From Verrucomicrobiota bacterium (lineage in GTDB: Bacteria; Verrucomicrobiota; Verrucomicrobiia; Limisphaerales; PALSA-1396), in contig JACQFP010000006.1 in NCBI GenBank assembly GCA_016200005.1, positions 123,086-187,085 of the forward strand: a stretch of 64,000 nucleotides of DNA, written 5' to 3'. Shown here one piece after another: positions 61,378-64,000 of this stretch; the first letter of the stretch is position 1; each line of letters begins with the position of its first letter. The translations under genes were made by a program, and so were the position numbers. Below the pieces are notes generated by a model. That model searched no databases. It was not told the DNA's origin and worked only from the letters and a program-made list of their open reading frames with translations.

Positions 61378-63072
61378 ATGGAAAAGTTTTCCAAAGTTTT
61401 GATAGGTTTTGAACTGGCGGTATTGACTTCTGTGGTGTATTCGCACGTCGGAAACAATGCTCTTGCGGTCTCCGCTGAGGCCGATACCAATCCGCCACCT
61501 GCGAACGCAACCGCCTCCCGACAATTCTCGACCAACGTCATGGAAGTGATTCGACTGGCGGAATCGGGCATCGAAGAAGCGGTCATTCTCGCTTACGTCG
61601 AAAGTTCACAGATGCCCTTTGAGCTTTCCGCTGATGACATTGTGTATCTGAAAGACTTGGGGACCGAGCCGTCCATTATCGCGGCAATGTTGCGTCAAGA
61701 CACCGTGTTGCGAGATCAAGAACTCCAGGCCGGCGTTGTGCCAACAGTTACGAATCAATTCACCAGCGACCAGAATCTTTACGAGCCACCAACGAAAGTT
61801 TCGCAAGCAGCTCCCGAACAGCCAGCATACGTCACCAATGCGCCACCGGAGGTCTCGTATTTCTATAACACGCTTGAGCCGTACGGGACCTGGATTGAAC
61901 TCGAAGATTTCGGTTGGTGCTGGCAGCCGTACGTTGTTGTGGTCAACCGCTACTGGCGACCATACTGGCACGGCGGTCGGTGGATCTACACTGATTGCGG
62001 CTGGTACTGGCAATCGGATTATTCATGGGGCTGGGCACCTTTTCATTATGGGCGATGGCATCGGCATCCGCGCTGCGGTTGGGTCTGGTTTCCCGACCGC
62101 GTCTGGGCGCCGGCCTGGGTCTGCTGGCGTTACTCGGACAGGCACTGCGGGTGGGCGCCGTTGCCGCCTGGAGCGCATTTTGTCGCGGGGCACGGATTTC
62201 GGTTCAACAATGTGAGCGTGGGAATCAACTTCGATTTTGGTTTGGGACTGGACTTGTTCACGTTCGTCGAAATCGGTCACGTGCACGAACGCCATCCACA
62301 TTTGCATGCGCTTCCGTCCGAACGCGTGAAGGAGATTTACGGCCAAACGACCGTGGTCAACAACTACGTCGTTGGCCGCAACAACACCATTATCAACCAG
62401 GGCATCGCAGTGGATCGCGTGGCCGCCGCCAGCCACCGTGAGATACGTCCAGTTACCATCAAAGAGATTCCCACGGCTTCATTGGGAAGCGTTAAACCTG
62501 ATCGGATTGAGAAAGTTGGCTCCACTTCCGTTCTAAACCGTCAGGAACTCAAGCTACCGGACAGGGCTGGGCACGTGGCGGCGCAGAAGATCGATCAGCG
62601 CCATCCAATTGTCAGACCGATGCCGCCGCGTCCGCTGATCGCAACACCGCCGCCTCGCGAACAACCTTCGCGCGTAAAACCCGTGCCTCCGCGGCCGCCA
62701 GCACCCACGCAAACTCCTCCGAAGAGAGAACCATTCGGCCCCGCTGCCAAACCCTTGCCGGCGCCAAGCATGAAACCTGAGTCGCCGAAGGCACGCGAGA
62801 CCAGGCCATCAGTGCCTCGGTCTGTGCCCGCACAACGGCCATTGCCAGAGCCACGGGGATACCTCCCACCACAACCGCAACCTGGTATTCCCCGAACCAG
62901 ACCTTCTCCACCGTCAAGGCTGGAATCGCCGAGAGGACGTGAGCAGAGACTTTCGAACTTAAGACCCATCCAACCCTCGCCCTTGATGCCCGCCCGCCCG
63001 CCCGCGTTCCAGCCCACTCCGCAAAAATCCGTCGGACCTCAACAACGATCGCCAGATGAACGCAAACGTTAA
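61378..63072 (+). CDS. Trp/Pro-rich secreted protein with DUF6600-like region
   Basis: A 564-residue protein with an N-terminal hydrophobic segment (about 8-30). Residues 50-110 form a helical region. A Trp/Tyr/His-rich region (about 160-290) has repeated motifs such as PYGTWIELEDFGWCWQPYVV, RYWRPYWHGGRWIYTDCGWY and GRWHRHPRCGWVWF, the pattern of DUF6600. A central part with FDFGLGLDLFTFVEIGHVHE follows. The last 150 residues are Pro/Arg/Gln-rich and disordered. It is probably exported and attached to the envelope; related proteins often occur with FecR domains. Function unknown. Confidence 0.8.
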   Translation: MEKFSKVLIGFELAVLTSVVYSHVGNNALAVSAEADTNPPPANATASRQFSTNVMEVIRLAESGIEEAVILAYVESSQMPFELSADDIVYLKDLGTEPSIIAAMLRQDTVLRDQELQAGVVPTVTNQFTSDQNLYEPPTKVSQAAPEQPAYVTNAPPEVSYFYNTLEPYGTWIELEDFGWCWQPYVVVVNRYWRPYWHGGRWIYTDCGWYWQSDYSWGWAPFHYGRWHRHPRCGWVWFPDRVWAPAWVCWRYSDRHCGWAPLPPGAHFVAGHGFRFNNVSVGINFDFGLGLDLFTFVEIGHVHERHPHLHALPSERVKEIYGQTTVVNNYVVGRNNTIINQGIAVDRVAAASHREIRPVTIKEIPTASLGSVKPDRIEKVGSTSVLNRQELKLPDRAGHVAAQKIDQRHPIVRPMPPRPLIATPPPREQPSRVKPVPPRPPAPTQTPPKREPFGPAAKPLPAPSMKPESPKARETRPSVPRSVPAQRPLPEPRGYLPPQPQPGIPRTRPSPPSRLESPRGREQRLSNLRPIQPSPLMPARPPAFQPTPQKSVGPQQRSPDERKR

Positions 63073-63196
63073 TGGTACGAGCCTCAGGAATGCGAGCGTG
63101 ATTCCAGTGACAAACCTTCAATCGTCCGCGCGCAGAGATGAGTTGGAGCGCCGCTTCGGTTCGTATTCGGGGAACTTCGTCATTTGGCATTGAGAG

Positions 63197-64000
63197 ATGG
63201 AACCGCGCCAACATTTGAAGTTGTTGTTTGTCGGTGACGTGATGCTCGGGCGTCTGGTCAACGACGAGTTGCGCCACCAGGCGGCGGAGTATGTTTGGGG
63301 CGACACACTGCCGCTATTCCGGCAAGCTGATTGGCGCGCGTGCAACCTGGAATGCGTCATCTCCGACCGCGGGTCGCCGTGGTCAAGGACGCCGAAGACG
63401 TTTCACTTTCGATCTGACGCGAAGAACCTCGCCGTGTTGAAGGCTGCAGGCATTAACGCGGTTTCGTTGGCCAACAATCACACGCTCGATTTCGGTCATG
63501 GCGCAATGCGCGACATGTTGTGCGAATTGGACGAGGCGGACATCGCTTGCGCCGGCGCGGGAAGAAATGTGGCGGCGGCGGCAGCTCCCGCCATCACGGA
63601 AATAGGGGGCTGCAAAATCGGTTTGCTTTCCTTCACGGACAATCAGCCGGAGTGGGAGGCCACGCCCGGCGCGGCGGGTTTGTTTTTTGTGCCGACCGAT
63701 TTGCAGGATGCGCGAGCCGGCCGATTGCTAGAACTGGTTCGCTACACGCGGCAACGAGTAAATCTGCTCATTGTCGCGGCGCATTGGGGTGGAAATTGGG
63801 GCTATTCTCCGCCCCCGAAGCATGTCGAGTTTGGCCATGCACTGATCACCGCCGGGGCAGATGTAATGTTCGGCCATTCGGCCCATGTGTTTCGCGGAAT
63901 CGAAATACGCGATAACCGGCCGATCATTTACTCGGCAGGCGATTTCATTGACGATTACGCGGTGGACGAAGACGAGCGGAACGATCAAACGTTCATTTTC
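63197..64000 (+). CDS. CapA-family protein, N-terminal part (3' end outside window)
   Basis: The frame is open to the end of the window, so only the first 268 residues are seen. It begins MEPRQHLKLLFVGDVMLGRL and has the calcineurin-like metallophosphatase fold of CapA/PgsA proteins. Motifs are GDVMLGR, NLECVISDRGSPWS, INAVSLANNHTLDFG, LIVAAHWGGNWGYSPPPKHV, AGADVMFGHSAHVF and IYSAGDFIDDY. There is no signal peptide, so it may be cytosolic rather than the cell-surface poly-gamma-glutamate type. The ATG has GAGAG just upstream. Confidence 0.9.
   Translation, partial: MEPRQHLKLLFVGDVMLGRLVNDELRHQAAEYVWGDTLPLFRQADWRACNLECVISDRGSPWSRTPKTFHFRSDAKNLAVLKAAGINAVSLANNHTLDFGHGAMRDMLCELDEADIACAGAGRNVAAAAAPAITEIGGCKIGLLSFTDNQPEWEATPGAAGLFFVPTDLQDARAGRLLELVRYTRQRVNLLIVAAHWGGNWGYSPPPKHVEFGHALITAGADVMFGHSAHVFRGIEIRDNRPIIYSAGDFIDDYAVDEDERNDQTFIF

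Overview
The window most likely comes from the chromosome of a Verrucomicrobia-type bacterium. I infer this from the dcw cluster layout, a LysM protein inside that cluster, a LamG protein and a beta-repeat protein with PEP/GlyGly-free secreted architectures, and a Trp-rich DUF6600-like protein. No rRNA gene is present to confirm it. Both ends are cut inside genes.

Region 1 (1-3.6 kb, mostly + strand) holds the tail of an acyl-ACP synthetase, an alpha/beta hydrolase, a small unknown protein, a four-helix 'S23' protein bracketed by an exact inverted repeat, a TatD-type hydrolase and a small membrane protein.

Region 2 (3.8-20.9 kb, - strand) is one long division and cell wall (dcw) cluster. It reads mraZ, unknown gene, rsmH, ftsL-like, ftsI, small ORF, murF, small ORF, mraY, LysM gene, ftsW, murG, murB, ddl, ftsQ, ftsA, ftsZ. 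The ligase genes murC, murD and murE are absent. Five 10-bp-spaced boxes in front of mraZ fit MraZ autoregulation. This region is full of short 7-bp and 8-bp tandem arrays. It also carries a 67-bp palindromic element twice, once in frame inside ftsA.

Region 3 (21.2-25.3 kb, + strand) has queA, a RibD-type reductase and the housekeeping sigma factor rpoD.

Region 4 (25.5-26.6 kb) looks like the scar of a mobile element: a tRNA-Ile2-like gene cut off in its T arm, a small excisionase-like HTH gene, an intact CAU tRNA, and the C-terminal piece of a helicase/methylase typical of conjugative elements.

Region 5 (26.6-53.3 kb) is an accessory stress and metal block. It has two Hsp20 proteins, DnaK, DnaJ, Lon, a universal stress protein, a Na+/K+-ATPase-like P-type pump translationally coupled to a secreted DUF6448 protein, several small zinc-ribbon proteins including a BCAM0308-family member, a TraR/DksA-like protein, a hydrolase/PRPP synthetase/phosphoribosyltransferase trio, and a ferrous iron module with a membrane-anchored DtxR-FeoA regulator and a split FeoB. 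The content recalls low-oxygen stress loci.

Region 6 (53.3-64 kb) has a duplicated archease gene (first copy truncated) around a LamG protein, then RtcB RNA ligase, a large secreted beta-repeat protein, class I fructose-bisphosphate aldolase, 6-phosphofructokinase, a Trp/Pro-rich secreted protein and the start of a CapA-type protein.
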